Of a DNA stretch of 64,000 bases, positions 42,831-54,374 are shown one piece after another. The DNA comes from Protula sp. h YS-2021. Its lineage: Eukaryota; Annelida; Polychaeta; Sabellida; Serpulidae. Within the stretch, counting starts at the first letter, position 1, and each line of letters starts with the position of its first letter. Under the pieces are notes generated by a model, which was given only the letters and a program-made list of their open reading frames with translations, did no database searches and was not told where the DNA came from. The position numbers were made by a program, and so were the translations under genes. The stretch lies in the NCBI GenBank assembly GCA_949752745.1, contig OX457031.1, positions 53,350,303 to 53,414,302 of the forward strand. Direction: 5' to 3'.

Positions 42831-43560
42831 CCATTTCAGGTCGTGACGTCTACCAGTAAACATCATGACGTTGCATCAACGTTTGACAGACGTCGCACTG
42901 ACGTGGCATCAACCTCGGACTTGGTTGTTTGTGGAAGTCCAAACAGTGTCTATGCTCAGCCTTTCGATACACTCGTTGCCCAAGGATTACAAATTGAAGT
43001 TGAAACAACGTTTATCCCTCAACGTTATGTACACTCGGCAAAGCAATGCTGTATCGATGTCAGGAATGAGACGTTGTATAGACGTCGGAAATCGTCGTAA
43101 AGGCAGTGATAATCACAGTGTGGTCACCCTCCATCACAGTAGCCCCACGCTTGGGTCATCTGATCACTCAGAATACGTATTAGGTCGATTTCCATGACTA
43201 TTTTAAAAATACTGTAGGTCCTTATTTCGTAGGTAGGTCCACTTTCAGGGTGAGCAAGTGTAGTTCTTTGTTTGTTTGTATGTTTTTTTTATGTTTTGTT
43301 TTGGTTGTGAGTTTGACGTCTGTGCAACGTCGATTTATCGACATCTCCCAACGCCCATTTTCCGAAATCTATTCAAGGTTGAAGCAAAGACGTCGATCAG
43401 ATATCGGAGAAAGTTTGCGTTTTTCGACCAAAAACAATGTTCAAACAACTTTGTTCACCCAACGCTTATTCAACGTCGTGTTGAAGATGTCGTATTACAT
43501 ACAGTAGTTACGCATTGATCTCTGATCGCGACCAATCATAACCAAGCTACATGACCCAGC
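42831..43560 (+). repeat. Dispersed repeat family C, copies 3 and 4
   Basis: Two adjacent stretches (42831-43100 and 43100-43560) rich in GACGTC, CAACGT and 'gacgtcg' words. The second keeps the family-C order and ends 'tgatctctgatcgcgaccaa'. Confidence 0.55.
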
Positions 43561-44340
43561 ATTGGTTGACCGTTCAGGCGTCTATAACCGGCCACAGGAT
43601 GTGAACATTACAACACGCGCGTTCTCCTCAAAACAACATCCAATGGAAGACTTCACAGGTGGCCCCTAACTCATACCGAACTGTAAAACACCCTGAAAAA
43701 AGTACAGGCACCTGAAACTGAGCCTTCGAAAAACTTTGACATTAGTTAAAAAAATATCCTGTGTCTATGAGTATTGATGCTGGTTTTTTTTTCAAGAATG
43801 CCCGTAGACATTGGGCCCAGTCGTAAAAGGAGAAAAATTATAAAATTAAACAATTACATAGGTGAAAGAAGAGACCGAGCAATTTTGACAGAAGTCAGAG
43901 TTGGTGTGCAACATTGCGATCAGAAGTAATCGGAATGAATCTGTATGACGAACAGCATTGTTTGTGTTTCTGTTAACGCTATCCGTTTATTTAGCCAGTT
44001 ATTGCCGAACAGATTACAAAAATACTATAGCTGTACAGAAGATATCCCTGGGATCAGGGAAGGTGGTGGGGTAAGGGAGAGAAGGGGAAAAGGAAGAAGA
44101 AAAGAAAGAGAAAAGAAAGAATAAAACACAAGTATTTTATATGCTGATTTTCATATAATCTTGCTGTAACAAACCATATTAGTCAAACCGCCAAAAAACT
44201 ACAAACAAACAAAAAACACGAGCAAAACAAACTGCAAGCAGAAACTTCAAATGTACATTCCTGAAAACTGTCAACGCAGTCGGGCTGGATTTGTAGAAGA
44301 GTTTTTTGTGTGTTTCGTCGGGGGGGGGGGCACCACTTAG
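43561..44340. other. Intergenic, no gene seen
   Basis: AT-rich. A 'ttcaagaatgcccgtagac' segment near 43792 resembles 9085-9125. No gene is seen. Confidence 0.4.
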
Positions 44341-46420
44341 ACCCTAATAATCGGTGGGAATTACGTGTAAAATGCGTATAATTTTTTACGTGGGAAAATG
44401 GGGATACGTATTTTATGCGCATTATCGATGAGCAAAATGGCCAAAATACACGTATATTACAACTAACTTTACCATTTTGCCCACGTATTTTACACGTATA
44501 ATATCCGCTAAAATTTTGTCGGGTTCCCTGGGTAATCTTCCACACAGCTTACAATTAGACCAAAATTGGGGTCTAGGCGGTCTTCCCCCACCCCCCGACG
44601 GTTCCCCTCCCCCCCCCCCCCGGTGGACTCCCCCCTACCAACTCCCCCCTGGCGATCTCCCACCGTAGGCTGAATCCCCCCGTCCTTCTCCCCCCAAATG
44701 GCAGATTATTTTTAGTTAGTAAAACTTAAATCAGAAAAACTTGTACATTTCATTCCTTTTTTAATTTTCAACCTCACCTTTCATCTACTTTTACAGAATT
44801 ATCACTAGGAAATTAATCTGCTTTAAAATCCAATTACGAAATTACAATCAAACACTTACTGTAAACTGATCTTTCAAATGCGATCACGAAATTTAATTTA
44901 TAGATCACTAGCTTTACTGTGTCACGACATTACTGCTTTCCCCGTACAGTCGTAATGAATTCCATCTTGGTGTGATAATTTGGCTACTTTTTGGTAAGCT
45001 TTTATACAACCATTTACGTTCTCCGGACGCAAATCTGATATCCATAAATAAACCAAACTACTTCGGAAAACATCACCGTCAGTAGCCTACTCTGGCGGTG
45101 ATGGCTAAGAAACAATTTCAATTCTTGTGCATGCAATGAGCATAACACTAGATCCAACGTTTCATTGATTCGGTCAAAAATTCAATATATCAATCACTTA
45201 ACTGAACAGCTTAAAGAAACATCAATAACCCTTTGGTCTTCATACATCAATAAGGAAAGCAAGTTTGAGAGGGGAGAAGGAAAAAGAGTGAAATGTACAA
45301 GTTTTGCTGATGTAAGTTTAAAAAAATCTGCCGTGGGGCGGGGGAGAAGGACAGGGGCAGACCGCCTGGGGGGGGGGGGGGGAGACCGCCAAGGGGGAAA
45401 CCGCCGGGGAAGGAAAGCGCCAGGGGGGGAAGCACCAGGGGGAGATCGCCTGTTCCCGATTATTAAACGCCTTTTACACGTGTATTTCCCAACGGATATT
45501 GGACGAACTTCACGCATTTTTAAAACTTATTTTATATGCATTTCAGAGTTTGCCCACCAATGTAATGACCCAGATAGCAGTCCCATATGTATTATGCACA
45601 TGAACCTTTATCACTATAGTGCAGTTATAAAGTACTCCTTAAAACAATTTTCAGCATAAAAATTTTTGTGAAATTGGCATTCCCATGTCTAACTTTTATT
45701 ATAGTTAGAAAAAAGGCAGCCCTCCACCAAAATATGCAGCATTTAGCAAAATTTAAACATATCATCGCTCAATGGCGGTTGTTTCCGGTCTACGACACTA
45801 GGCCCACATTGATAGAGTACGTATAATATGCGTATATTTTCCCATGCAGTTACTACGTAGAAATTTTCACGCATTATATACATGTATTTTACATGAGAAT
45901 ACCCATATGGGAAATCCCTCGTAAAATATATGCTTAATATGCGTCACATATTACACGCATAATATGCATGGGTGAAAACGCGTGTAACAAACGTTGTTAA
46001 ATATGCGTCTTTTATACGTGAGTAAAAATGCGTTTAATATGCGTTTTAAATATGGGCATCTTTTTTACCATGCAAAATATATGCATAATATGAATCCCTA
46101 GATACGCGTACAATATGCGTAGGAAAAAATACGTATAATATGCGCATTGAAAGTGGGCATATATTTTCCCGCGTATTTTATATGTGTAATAAACGTTCCT
46201 TGATATGCGCATATTATACGTTGGAAAATACACGTATAATATGCTCGTTCAATATGGGCATCTTTTTTTCCACGCATTTTATACGTATAATATATGGTTA
46301 TAGAAATGTGGATATTTTTATACATAATTACGTTTATTATGCGTCCGAGAAAAGATGCCCATTTTGCCCATGCATTTCAGATATTTAATACGTATAATAT
46401 ACTCATACTGTTTTGTAGGG
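44341..46420 (-). repeat. Dispersed repeat family B, inverted copy with G/C-rich inserts
   Basis: 45655-45980 is the inverse of the family-B core at about 5890-6160. ACGTATAATATGCGT-type units flank it on both sides (44341-44520 and 45800-46420). Inside are a C-rich block at 44570-44690 and a G-rich block at 45340-45450 of opposite skew, like inverted arms. The stretch between them has no gene. Confidence 0.6.
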
Positions 46421-46493
46421 AATATTCCTGCCAAATTTCAAAACAATAAGACCAGAATTGTGCGAAGAGTAGCATTTTGAAAAACAAATGTTT

Positions 46494-46546
46494 ACACACA
46501 CACACACACGCACGCACGCACACACACACACACATACACACACGCA
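46494..46546. repeat. (CA)n microsatellite
   Basis: Imperfect CACACA tract with CACG variants. Confidence 0.95.
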
Positions 46547-47132
46547 ACGGACGACAAGTGGGGAGTGGAGCCTACCGACGATAATGGACTTGGCTAAAAA
46601 TTAAGGCACTTTGTAGTTACTTTGTGTCTCAATTCAATGTACACTGTAGTGATGCTTGCAAAATATATGTGTGCATTGTATATACTCTTAAAGAGTTCTT
46701 ATATTTGTCAGTAAAATGTTTCAAAACTTGGAATTGGACTTTATAAAGTCGCAGTAACAAAAGAGCAATTCTAAATGAGTACCTTTTGACAAATTCACGT
46801 CGGAACGAATTTCCTACAGATGTTTATTGATTTTATTCATTTGATTTTAACTTGAAATTCAAAAAGCGGAAGTGAGATGAGATGGATGCCTTTCTTGAAA
46901 ACCAGTCTCGTATAATATTGTTATGGCGCCATAGAGCCATGGATGCCATGTTTGACCTGCGTAATTGTCTTCGTGTTGAATGAAACTTATATCTAGATGC
47001 CACGCCTCTAACCCCACACAGACACATTGCACATTAACACATGAACATTTTACGTAATCTGTCCATGGTTTGTACTTATACAGTAAAAACATTTCATTTA
47101 TTATTCACTTACAAAGTGTTCAATAGATAAGA
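46547..47132. other. Intergenic, no gene seen
   Basis: AT-rich DNA with no recognisable feature. Confidence 0.4.
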
Positions 47133-47286
47133 AATGGAAGTCATTTTGAAAAAAGGAACAAAAAACGTAATTTTTACATGTAAATTTTAGAATTTTGATG
47201 GCGCGTCGGTATTTTTCTTCCTAGATTGTAAAAATTTACATGGAAAATACTTTCGTATGTATTTCACAACAGCAGTTGAATGATTA

Positions 47287-48284
47287 TAAAATAGTAATAC
47301 TTAATTCTGAGTGCGAACGATATTGTTTTTTGCCTGAAGCCGTAGGGCCGTACGGACCGACCCCGAAGGGGGAGGTCCGTACACGCCCGTAGGCTGAAGG
47401 CAAAAAAACAATATCGTACGCACTCAGAATGATGTATTACTTTTATTATATGCCTACTTTTGCTATTTTTATGTCGTTCTTCAAAATTTTACCACGCACT
47501 ATTTTTGCATTCAGTATGCTCAGATGGGGTGACGCGTAATCGGTACTGTGGTCAGCGAGCATTGATATTTGACTCGGTTTTTGCACTTTTAAGTATTATT
47601 ATTAAATATTAAGTATTTATTTGCTAAATGTAATGATTATTTCTGACGTAATAACCCCCCCCCCCCCCCCTAGCCGCGTCATTATATCAGTTATATCTTT
47701 ATTAATTTCAAATCAATGCACACAAAATCACCCGAAGGACGTGTGTAAAATTACAAACAATTTTCCCTTTAAAATAAATATTTACCTTCAAAAATGCCTT
47801 CCTTTCTGTCATCAGTGATAGTACACTTTAATTTATGTGCCTTAAACTCATGTGGTTTAAGAAGTAACCTCACAAGCCCGCCTCATAAACAAGTATTTTC
47901 TCCCTTTCGAACGTTCCTTCTTATTTTTGTCAGTTCAACGGAAGTAACTCATTTCAACTCAAATCGCGAAATAACAACGCAACAAATACACAGATGGCGT
48001 AATTATATGGCATTTGTAATTAGATGACGTTTCGTTTTCAGGCTGCGCTGTAAATATCGTCACAGTAATAACTCATGCATCGATTTTGAGGACGGTTGCA
48101 GTTCATTGTGACCCACTTTCTCTTCACCGAAAACACGTGTTTTTTTTTTTTGTTTTTTTTGTTTACTGTTTACATCTGATCGCATTATGAATATGCTTAT
48201 AGGGGGGAACCGTGCAATCTGGCCTATGAAAACTGCATGCTCGTTTTTTTCTATCATTTCTTTGTACGCGGACCTCCAGGCATA
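47287..48284. mobile_element. Inserted element of unknown class with long hairpin near one end
   Basis: Defined by the interruption of family D. It begins near 'taaaatagtaatac' and ends near 'cctccaggcatata'. A TA duplication is possible. A 127-bp imperfect hairpin lies at 47304-47430. There is no ORF with a recognisable transposase. Confidence 0.5.
47304..47430. repeat. 127-bp imperfect hairpin, ~55-bp arms
   Basis: The arms 'attctgagtgcgaacgatat' ... 'gtacggacc' and their near-exact inverse enclose a small inner stem (CCCC-GAA-GGGG). It would fold strongly as DNA or RNA. Confidence 0.85.
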
Positions 48285-48540
48285 TAATAAATATCTATTA
48301 ATTATATAACTCTAGACTATTTTTGTAAGGCGTGTCTAAGACTGGCCGTTTCAAGGTGGTAAACCCGACGTCAGTTTCAGGTCGGAACCCGACGTCATTC
48401 TGACGTTGAAAACCCGACGTCGGTTCCATTTCATATACAGCCAAAACCGGCACGTCAGTCCGACGTCGGAAACGTCGGGTTACGACGCCGACCCGACGTC
48501 ATTCTGACGTCTTAATGTTTGCTGGGCGTTACCTGTGGTT

Positions 48541-50377
48541 TGCGAATCGAAACGAGACAGGAATTTTTTTACCTATCCCCCACTCCGGATTAGTTTGTTG
48601 GTTTAAATGAAACTTTTTTAGGTAATAAAGGCGAAAGAAAATGCAAATATATACAATAACATTCAAATATTATGACAAAATCAAATTATTTCTTCACAAC
48701 TCTGGAAAAGAAAATCCTCCGAATGAGGCCCCATTTTGTGTTTCGTTTTGTGTCGTTTCTCAAACTACAATGAGGCGCAAAAGGAAGGTATTGATCGACC
48801 TCAACAGGCACGAATCTATCACACACGTACAAAGTGCTAAGTATACTAACAAAAAAGCTTGAATTTCTAAAAAACGACAGTATTGACAGAGGCGTATTGT
48901 TAAGATAAGGTCACATCGCGCTGTAATAGTGACATTAATCTGTAGCGTGCGTAATGTATGTAATGTTGACTAATAAATTATTAGTAATTAAGGAAAAAAT
49001 GATATTAACAAAATAACAGTTATTGCATAAACTGGAATAATACTCACACGGCAGGACTAAAAGCCAACTTGACAGAGTCGTAAAGTATATGGCATTAAAA
49101 ATAAATTATAAATATTTGATCGTGTGGTGGCGTATGTGGGATCAGGATTTCATATTTTTGAAAAGAGAAGGAGGTAATGAGAAAGATAGCCCTAACTTCC
49201 ATATGACACCGTTTGTACAGTCTAGGACTAGTATAGGAAAAGGATCTTGATTGTTTTCAGTATCTGCAGTTATACAGCATTCAAAAGCAGATCTTTCTTT
49301 GTGGTGCGGGGGGGGGGGGGGGGAGTGCAGTCTAAACGGAGGGTGCGAGCGAATCCTATATTATCGGTTGGTTTGTTGCACGATTCGTATATCACCTACA
49401 AACTGAAAAGGGTTGTTGTCGCTTTTACTCTCCTGCCACGACATCCGGCGACGACAGCTGGGGTGGCATCAGGCACTGTGGACGCAGCATATCTACTGCC
49501 ACCCCGTTTAGCGACGACGCCAGTGTTGGCATGGGAACTTTTTATATTCTTTAATATGTTTATCGCAATACCTTACCGCTTTTTCCATAAACATGCATGT
49601 TAGTATATATGCCTATGCATAAAATTTTTCAAGCGAAATTTCTCTTTTTGGTGTCGGCTAAAATTGTATCCTATCCCCCACGCTAAACAAACAAATTGTT
49701 TTTTTGTTTTTTTTTTTTTTGTTTTTTTTTTTTTTTTTGGTTTTTCTACCTCCTTTGAAGTTAAAACTCATCTGAAATTGAGGCGGTTTTGACGTTGAAG
49801 CGGCAATGACGTTTTCGTGAGAGTTTCAGGTTTATTCTTAAATTTTAGTTTTTAAAAGTATTTTTAGTGAAAATAAACACTTCTAGCAATCAGAATATGC
49901 ATATTTTAATGGAAAATATGAAACTGGAGGAATGAGGATGTGCTTTTGTTTATCGTTTTAAATTTTTACAACAATTAGTGTTAAAAATAAACCATTCTAA
50001 CAATTGCAAAAAGCATACTTTCCGAAAAAAAAGTCTGGGGGGGAGGGGGAAAGGCGGCACTGAAAACCCAATTTGTTTCGTCTCAAATGTTAGATTAAGT
50101 CAGTGGCAGTGGAAATAAACCACTATAACAATAATAAAAAGCAAACTTTTGGAAAAAAAACTCCAGACGAGGTTTTCGTACACTTTTTCTTTCTCCGAAG
50201 CGGCAGGACCATCGGGATCAAAGCCTCGGGTGACGGGGGAGTTCTTTCCATTTTTAGAACGTATTTCTGCTTTTCAAAGCTTTCGTTTGACCTAAGTTAG
50301 GAAGAAAATCACATTCTTCGCCAAATGAAATATTTATAGACACATAAACAGGCAAAATTTGAGAGTATTGGGCAGGG
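48541..50377. other. Intergenic, no gene seen
   Basis: AT-rich DNA with a G-run at about 49307 and T-runs near 49700. No supported ORF. Confidence 0.4.
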
Positions 50378-50525
50378 GTGACACCAGAGCCTCGGGGTGG
50401 CATCAGAGCCTCGGGGTGACACCAGAGCCTCGGGGTGACACCAGAGCCTCGGGGTGGTATCAGAGGTCTGCGGGGTGACATCAGAGCTCTGCGAGGTGAC
50501 ACCAGAGCCTCGAGGTGGCATCAGA
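50378..50525. repeat. 19-bp minisatellite, about 8 copies
   Basis: The unit is 'gcctcggggtgacaccaga' with small variants. It explains the PRGSGVTP open frames. Confidence 0.9.
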
Positions 50526-51481
50526 GCTCGTTTAAACCGTTTTGAATGGATCTACATATTTTTCTGCGCTCTTTGTTACTAAATAGATAACCCCTTTGTA
50601 CGCAGATTCAAATCGTTACCATTATAAAACAAACCGAAATAAAGCGATACCGGGCCGGGGTGGCACTAAAGCCGTTCGGAGTAGCGGGGGAACTCTTTAC
50701 AGTTTTTGATTTCTGCTTTTCAAAGTTTTCTTTCAGTCAGCATATGGGAGTTAATACAATAGAATACGTTGCTATTAATTAGTAAAAAAACGTACTCCGT
50801 TTCCAGGAGTGTCTCCTGTGCCTACGGGTTAAAGTTAGCCTTGAACCCTGACATCCAGTGAAAAATCGCGAATTGCACCAAGTCAATAAACAGTTTCATG
50901 ATATTCAAAATCCAGTGATATGCAAATACTTCTAGATGCTTGCTAAAATAGCTGTCATTGAAACTACCCGATGGTATTTCTCAATTTCTTCGTTGAGTGA
51001 ATGGCGATTTCCAGCGAGAAAGACTTTTTATCTGTATAAGGGAAGTTGGGCGATGCACTCGGTGGGGGTGGGGGGGGGGGAGCTGCCTCGTTTCATCTAC
51101 ATCCCCTTTGCCCGCCGTAGCGATACACTGGTAGAGCGCATCTACAAGAGCCTGTTAGCCATTGCTCAAATTAAACGGGCCAGGACGCACATAAATTCAA
51201 CCACCCACCATTCTCTGACATCCTTCCTTATTTGGTTAAAATATTCACGATTCCTGTAATGACAATTGCGCTGTTGTGTAAATGGTGATATTTGGGACTG
51301 TATGTTATATAGCGACATCTCTTATTAATTTGTAATGAAGGTAGCTTTTGTTCTGTCTCACAATGAGGCGTCATTTATAATTTACACAGTCGATTTATAA
51401 TCACTTTTGTGAGACAAAAAATAATCTTTCACCCAAAGTATTTACTTATTGACGGTCGGTTATTTACACGTTAGTTAAGCA

Positions 51482-51553
<72 letters not shown>

Positions 51554-51833
51554 ATTACGCCATTTAGGCATAAATGCCGCAGCACAGCGGTACATAAAAT
51601 TTTAAAAATTATAGCAAAGCTAAAATAAATCTAATCGTTAACAGCTAAAAGCATTCTTCTTTCTAGTTAATTTTGGGTCTAGAAAACAAGAACTAAAAGT
51701 TTAAAGTCTATAGATCTCAAATAAGCACGCATGTTTCATTACAACACATAACATTAATACAAAATGAACTTGACTTAGTCCCGGGAACCTGCTACGACAA
51801 AAACATGCGGGTCGCTAACAGTAGGATAAAAGT
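50526..51833. other. Intergenic with (AAT)n at 51483-51552
   Basis: No gene is seen. The AAT tract is a pure trinucleotide microsatellite left of the Polinton. Confidence 0.6.
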
Positions 51834-51889
51834 GGGCTTCTAAAACAGGAAGTGACGTCAAATGACGTCAGGAGGTGTTTTAGAAGCCC
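51834..51889. promoter_or_regulatory. 56-bp palindrome with two TGACGTCA sites (element left end)
   Basis: The arms gggcttctaaaaca / tgttttagaagccc enclose two TGACGTCA octamers (51853-51860 and 51863-51870). The octamer is the classic CREB/ATF site. It could be a replication/terminal structure or an enhancer. I infer it lies at or near the Polinton terminus. Confidence 0.6.
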
Positions 51890-51890
51890 C

Positions 51891-52125
51891 ATGGTGTCAT
51901 ATGGACGTCATGTGGACGTCATATGGTTGTCATATGGACGTCATATGGTTGTCATATGGACGTCATATTGACGTCACGAGATGTTACATATGGACGTCAT
52001 ATGGAGGTCATATGGAGGTCATATGTAGGTAATATGGGCGTCATATGAACGTCATATGGACGTCATATGGACGTGATATGGAGGTCATATGGAGGTCATA
52101 TGAACGCCATATGAACGTCCTTATG
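51891..52125. repeat. ACGTCATATGG array, 11-bp period
   Basis: About twenty copies of 'gacgtcatatg' with variants (gaggtcatatg, gttgtcatatg). Subterminal tandem repeats are common in Polinton termini. Confidence 0.9.
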
Positions 52126-52143
52126 ACGTAATAGGGAGAGTGG

Positions 52144-52226
52144 GCACCCGGACAAAATGGCACCCGGGCACCCGAACACCCGGGCACCCAGGCACCCGGA
52201 CACCCGGGCACCCGGACACCCAGAGA
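52144..52226. repeat. CACCCGGG/CACCCGGA short tandem array
   Basis: About ten 7-8 bp units between the ACGTCATATGG array and the first gene. Confidence 0.85.
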
Positions 52227-52498
52227 GCCAGACAGTCGGACGAACGGGTAGGGAGCTCTCCAACTGTTGTTTTTTTTGAAGCAGAGGGACTCATAGAGAC
52301 ATGATTAGAGCTAGCCTGTCGAGAATTTCGACCCATCAATGACGTCACACAGATCGACTCAAGCTTGCGACCAACTGGTCGACAGGCCCCCCGGGGCCAA
52401 CCGTACAGCAGGTCGACAGGAACACCCCCCCATCGCCCCCCCCCCCCCCCCCGGCCGCTCGACTTTTTAGCCGCTGGCTCACGGCTCACCGACAGTAG

Positions 52499-52508
52499 TA
52501 TAAAAAGG
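52499..52508 (+). promoter_or_regulatory. TATA box of the CARD-like gene
   Basis: TATAAAAAGG lies 51 bases before the ATG at 52550, with a pyrimidine-A candidate start about 30 bases downstream. A second gene 1.1 kb on has the same arrangement, so the genes seem to be driven by separate Pol II promoters. Confidence 0.65.
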
Positions 52509-52549
52509 TCCGTTCGACACCCCTATGGCCATTGCATTACCAAACCATT

Positions 52550-53644
52550 ATGGAGACATCTCGAAAAGCAGCCACGGCCAACAACATGGAAATTGATAGC
52601 CTGTTTAGCAATGAAACAGTGGCTTTTACAGTTTTAACTGCAGAGGAGACTGCTGCCTTCCTAAGTACACTAGCAGAAGCTGAAAAAGCCTTGGAGGAAG
52701 CATTAGGGGCTCCGTCAGACGTGTCTACAGTACAGCAAACTAGGCCTGAAGAAGCGTTAGGTGCTCCACAAGTACAGCAAGCAATGCTCGATCCTGAGGG
52801 ATCTCACTACCCGTTCTGGGTTGCAAATGCGCTTGTAAATGGTAGCGCCAAGCCACTAAGTACAAAGTTACAGGCGCATCTAGAGCTTCTTGAGGAAGAA
52901 GTGGTCATGTCAAGCGATGACAACAACGACGGTGACGACGACGATGACAACGACGGTGATGACGACAATGACGACAGCGACGACAATGACGACGATGACG
53001 ACAGCGATGACGATTACAAGCAGCTCAAATCTAAATTTGAATTGAGCAAAACTATTCCTGTTACTGAGGAAGACGTCACGCTGTTGAAACGAAACTTTCA
53101 AGCAGTGATTCCTCTGATCGATTGCAACATTTTATGGCGTTTATGTGAAGAAGGCTTTTTAGATCAACACACATACGTGTACCTAACGGAAGAAGTGAAC
53201 ACTGTCATTCAGCTTATCTACATGCTAGAAGGAAACATAGAGCATCTTCCCGCGTCAGAACCACAGTTCTCCGAAGCCATGATCCGACGTTTCGTTCAAC
53301 TTATTAGAAGTCTTCATGAGGAACTTTTTAAGACTTATGTCTACCGGCGCCATAAGTGTGTTGATGAGGATTGCGATTCCAAATGTGCAAAGGTCATGCT
53401 ACATGACTTCAAGTACCTTGAAGAACGTATTAAGGTGTATGATATGATGGCTTACCTCTATGAAAAAGGACATTTCCCCACGCCAATGCTCTTTCAATGG
53501 ATAATTGGGAGTAGCAAACGAGGAGACTTTTTAGTGATCGTCATGAGACAATCTCTAACAGACGGTTTGCCAACAGCCTTTCTGGATGGTTTCAACGAGA
53601 TCACTCCGCGATTTTGCAAACATCTCATGAAAACATACATGTAA
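52550..53644 (+). CDS. Protein with two CARD-like death folds
   Basis: 364 residues from the first ATG after the TATA box. The open frame extends six codons upstream only through a TTG. N-terminal 115 residues: acidic/Ala-rich, with EEALGAP twice. Then a 35-residue Asp/Asn-rich linker (about 122-157). Then two helical domains: about 173-265 (TLLKRNFQAVIPLIDCNILW, RLCEEGFLDQHTY, and helices to ELFKTY) and about 285-364 (YLEERIKVYDMMAYLYEKGH, SSKRGDFLVIVMRQSLTDGL, PTAFLDGFNEI). The L-x-x-N-R/F-x-x-x-V---L-x-x-x-G-x-L pattern and the R-G-D-x-L-x-x-x-P-x-A-F-x-x-F pattern match CARD helices 1-3 and 3-6. CARDs act in apoptosis and innate signalling. The gene is intact. The assignment is by eye only, and a helical fold of another kind is possible. 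Confidence 0.5.
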   Translation: METSRKAATANNMEIDSLFSNETVAFTVLTAEETAAFLSTLAEAEKALEEALGAPSDVSTVQQTRPEEALGAPQVQQAMLDPEGSHYPFWVANALVNGSAKPLSTKLQAHLELLEEEVVMSSDDNNDGDDDDDNDGDDDNDDSDDNDDDDDSDDDYKQLKSKFELSKTIPVTEEDVTLLKRNFQAVIPLIDCNILWRLCEEGFLDQHTYVYLTEEVNTVIQLIYMLEGNIEHLPASEPQFSEAMIRRFVQLIRSLHEELFKTYVYRRHKCVDEDCDSKCAKVMLHDFKYLEERIKVYDMMAYLYEKGHFPTPMLFQWIIGSSKRGDFLVIVMRQSLTDGLPTAFLDGFNEITPRFCKHLMKTYM

Positions 53645-53650
53645 TGTCCA

Positions 53651-53659
53651 TATAAAAGG
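53651..53659 (+). promoter_or_regulatory. TATA box of the PC4-like gene
   Basis: TATAAAAGG starts seven bases after the stop of the CARD-like gene and 48 bases before the ATG at 53699. An initiator-like gtcacca lies about 30 bases on. Confidence 0.65.
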
Positions 53660-53698
53660 AGTGAGGTGTCAAGTGCAGTCACCATTCGACGCGCAGCC

Positions 53699-54316
53699 AT
53701 GGAGAAGACAAGCAGCTTTAAAATTAGTGCAAACTTAACCATTACTGTGGAGCATGGACAGTTTGGATTATTTATTCGAATCAAACGCGGAGAGATATGG
53801 CTTGCTTTATCACCATCCTTGTGGAAGATTGTGCACCTGAACTTAACAAGATTACGCGACATTGGCTTCAAACTGTACTTAACGCAAACGAAATGGCTTG
53901 AAGTCATTTCATACTTGGATATGCGCTATGTGAGTTTTGTGCAAGCATCACTGTTTGAAGGGAAAGAATACAAGTTTTACATCAACATGAATGGTGAATG
54001 GGAGACATTGCTTCAGGAGATGGATAGCATTAACTCAACCTTATTGCCATGTACGGAATGTCATGGCAAGAAAACTCCTATCAAGCTGCAAAAGGACAAT
54101 CGGATGAAAGTGTCAAAGTTATCCAAGAAAAGACTGGCTGAAGTTCAATTGGAGAATATGGATGTGCAAAATCAACTTGGACTTACCTGTGAATATTGTG
54201 GTGCTTATGGATAGGCTGAGGATTATGATTGTCACTGCCACAAGTACAATTGCAAGTTGTGTGAACCAGACAACTTCTGCAACAATTGCGGCTCACTAAC
54301 TGCTTCTTCGGAGTAA
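53699..54316 (+). pseudogene. PC4-like protein with zinc-ribbon tail, interrupted by TAG
   Basis: The ATG at 53699 opens 171 residues: a PC4/SUB1-like beta-sheet with LTITVEHGQFGLFIRIKRGE and WLALSPSLWKIV (compare the family's x-v-x-i-R ... G-x-x-L-x-x-x-x-W). A second half follows with a similar strand pattern (YKFYINMNGEWETLLQEM). Then paired cysteines appear (LLPCTECHGKK, TCEYCGAYG). An in-frame TAG (54212-54214) ends the ORF, but the same frame stays open to TAA at 54314-54316 and encodes DCHCHKYNCKLCEPDNFCNN and CG. That is dense in Cys/His and evidently the rest of the zinc ribbon. PC4-type proteins bind single-stranded DNA and act in transcription or replication. An earlier GTG at 53666 is not needed. 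The PC4 call is moderate, the lesion clear. Confidence 0.5.
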
Positions 54317-54374
54317 GACTGAGAGTCATTTGCTTACCAGCCGTCAAATGACGTCTTATATGAACATGTGAAAG

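Larger units (their letters stand above)
47133..48540. repeat. Dispersed repeat family D, split by a ~1-kb insertion
   Basis: The left part (47133-47286) matches 41510-41675 and the right part (about 48285-48540) matches 41675-41905. At 41670 the two parts are contiguous. The insertion starts at about 47287 in a TA-rich site. Confidence 0.7.

Noticed and set aside
44477..45659. Pro-rich and Gly/Arg-rich ORFs
   Set aside because: They follow C- and G-rich low-complexity blocks within repeat family B and have no domain.
52910..53101. Val/Ile-rich membrane-like ORF on the minus strand
   Set aside because: Antisense of the Asp codon run in the CARD-like gene linker.
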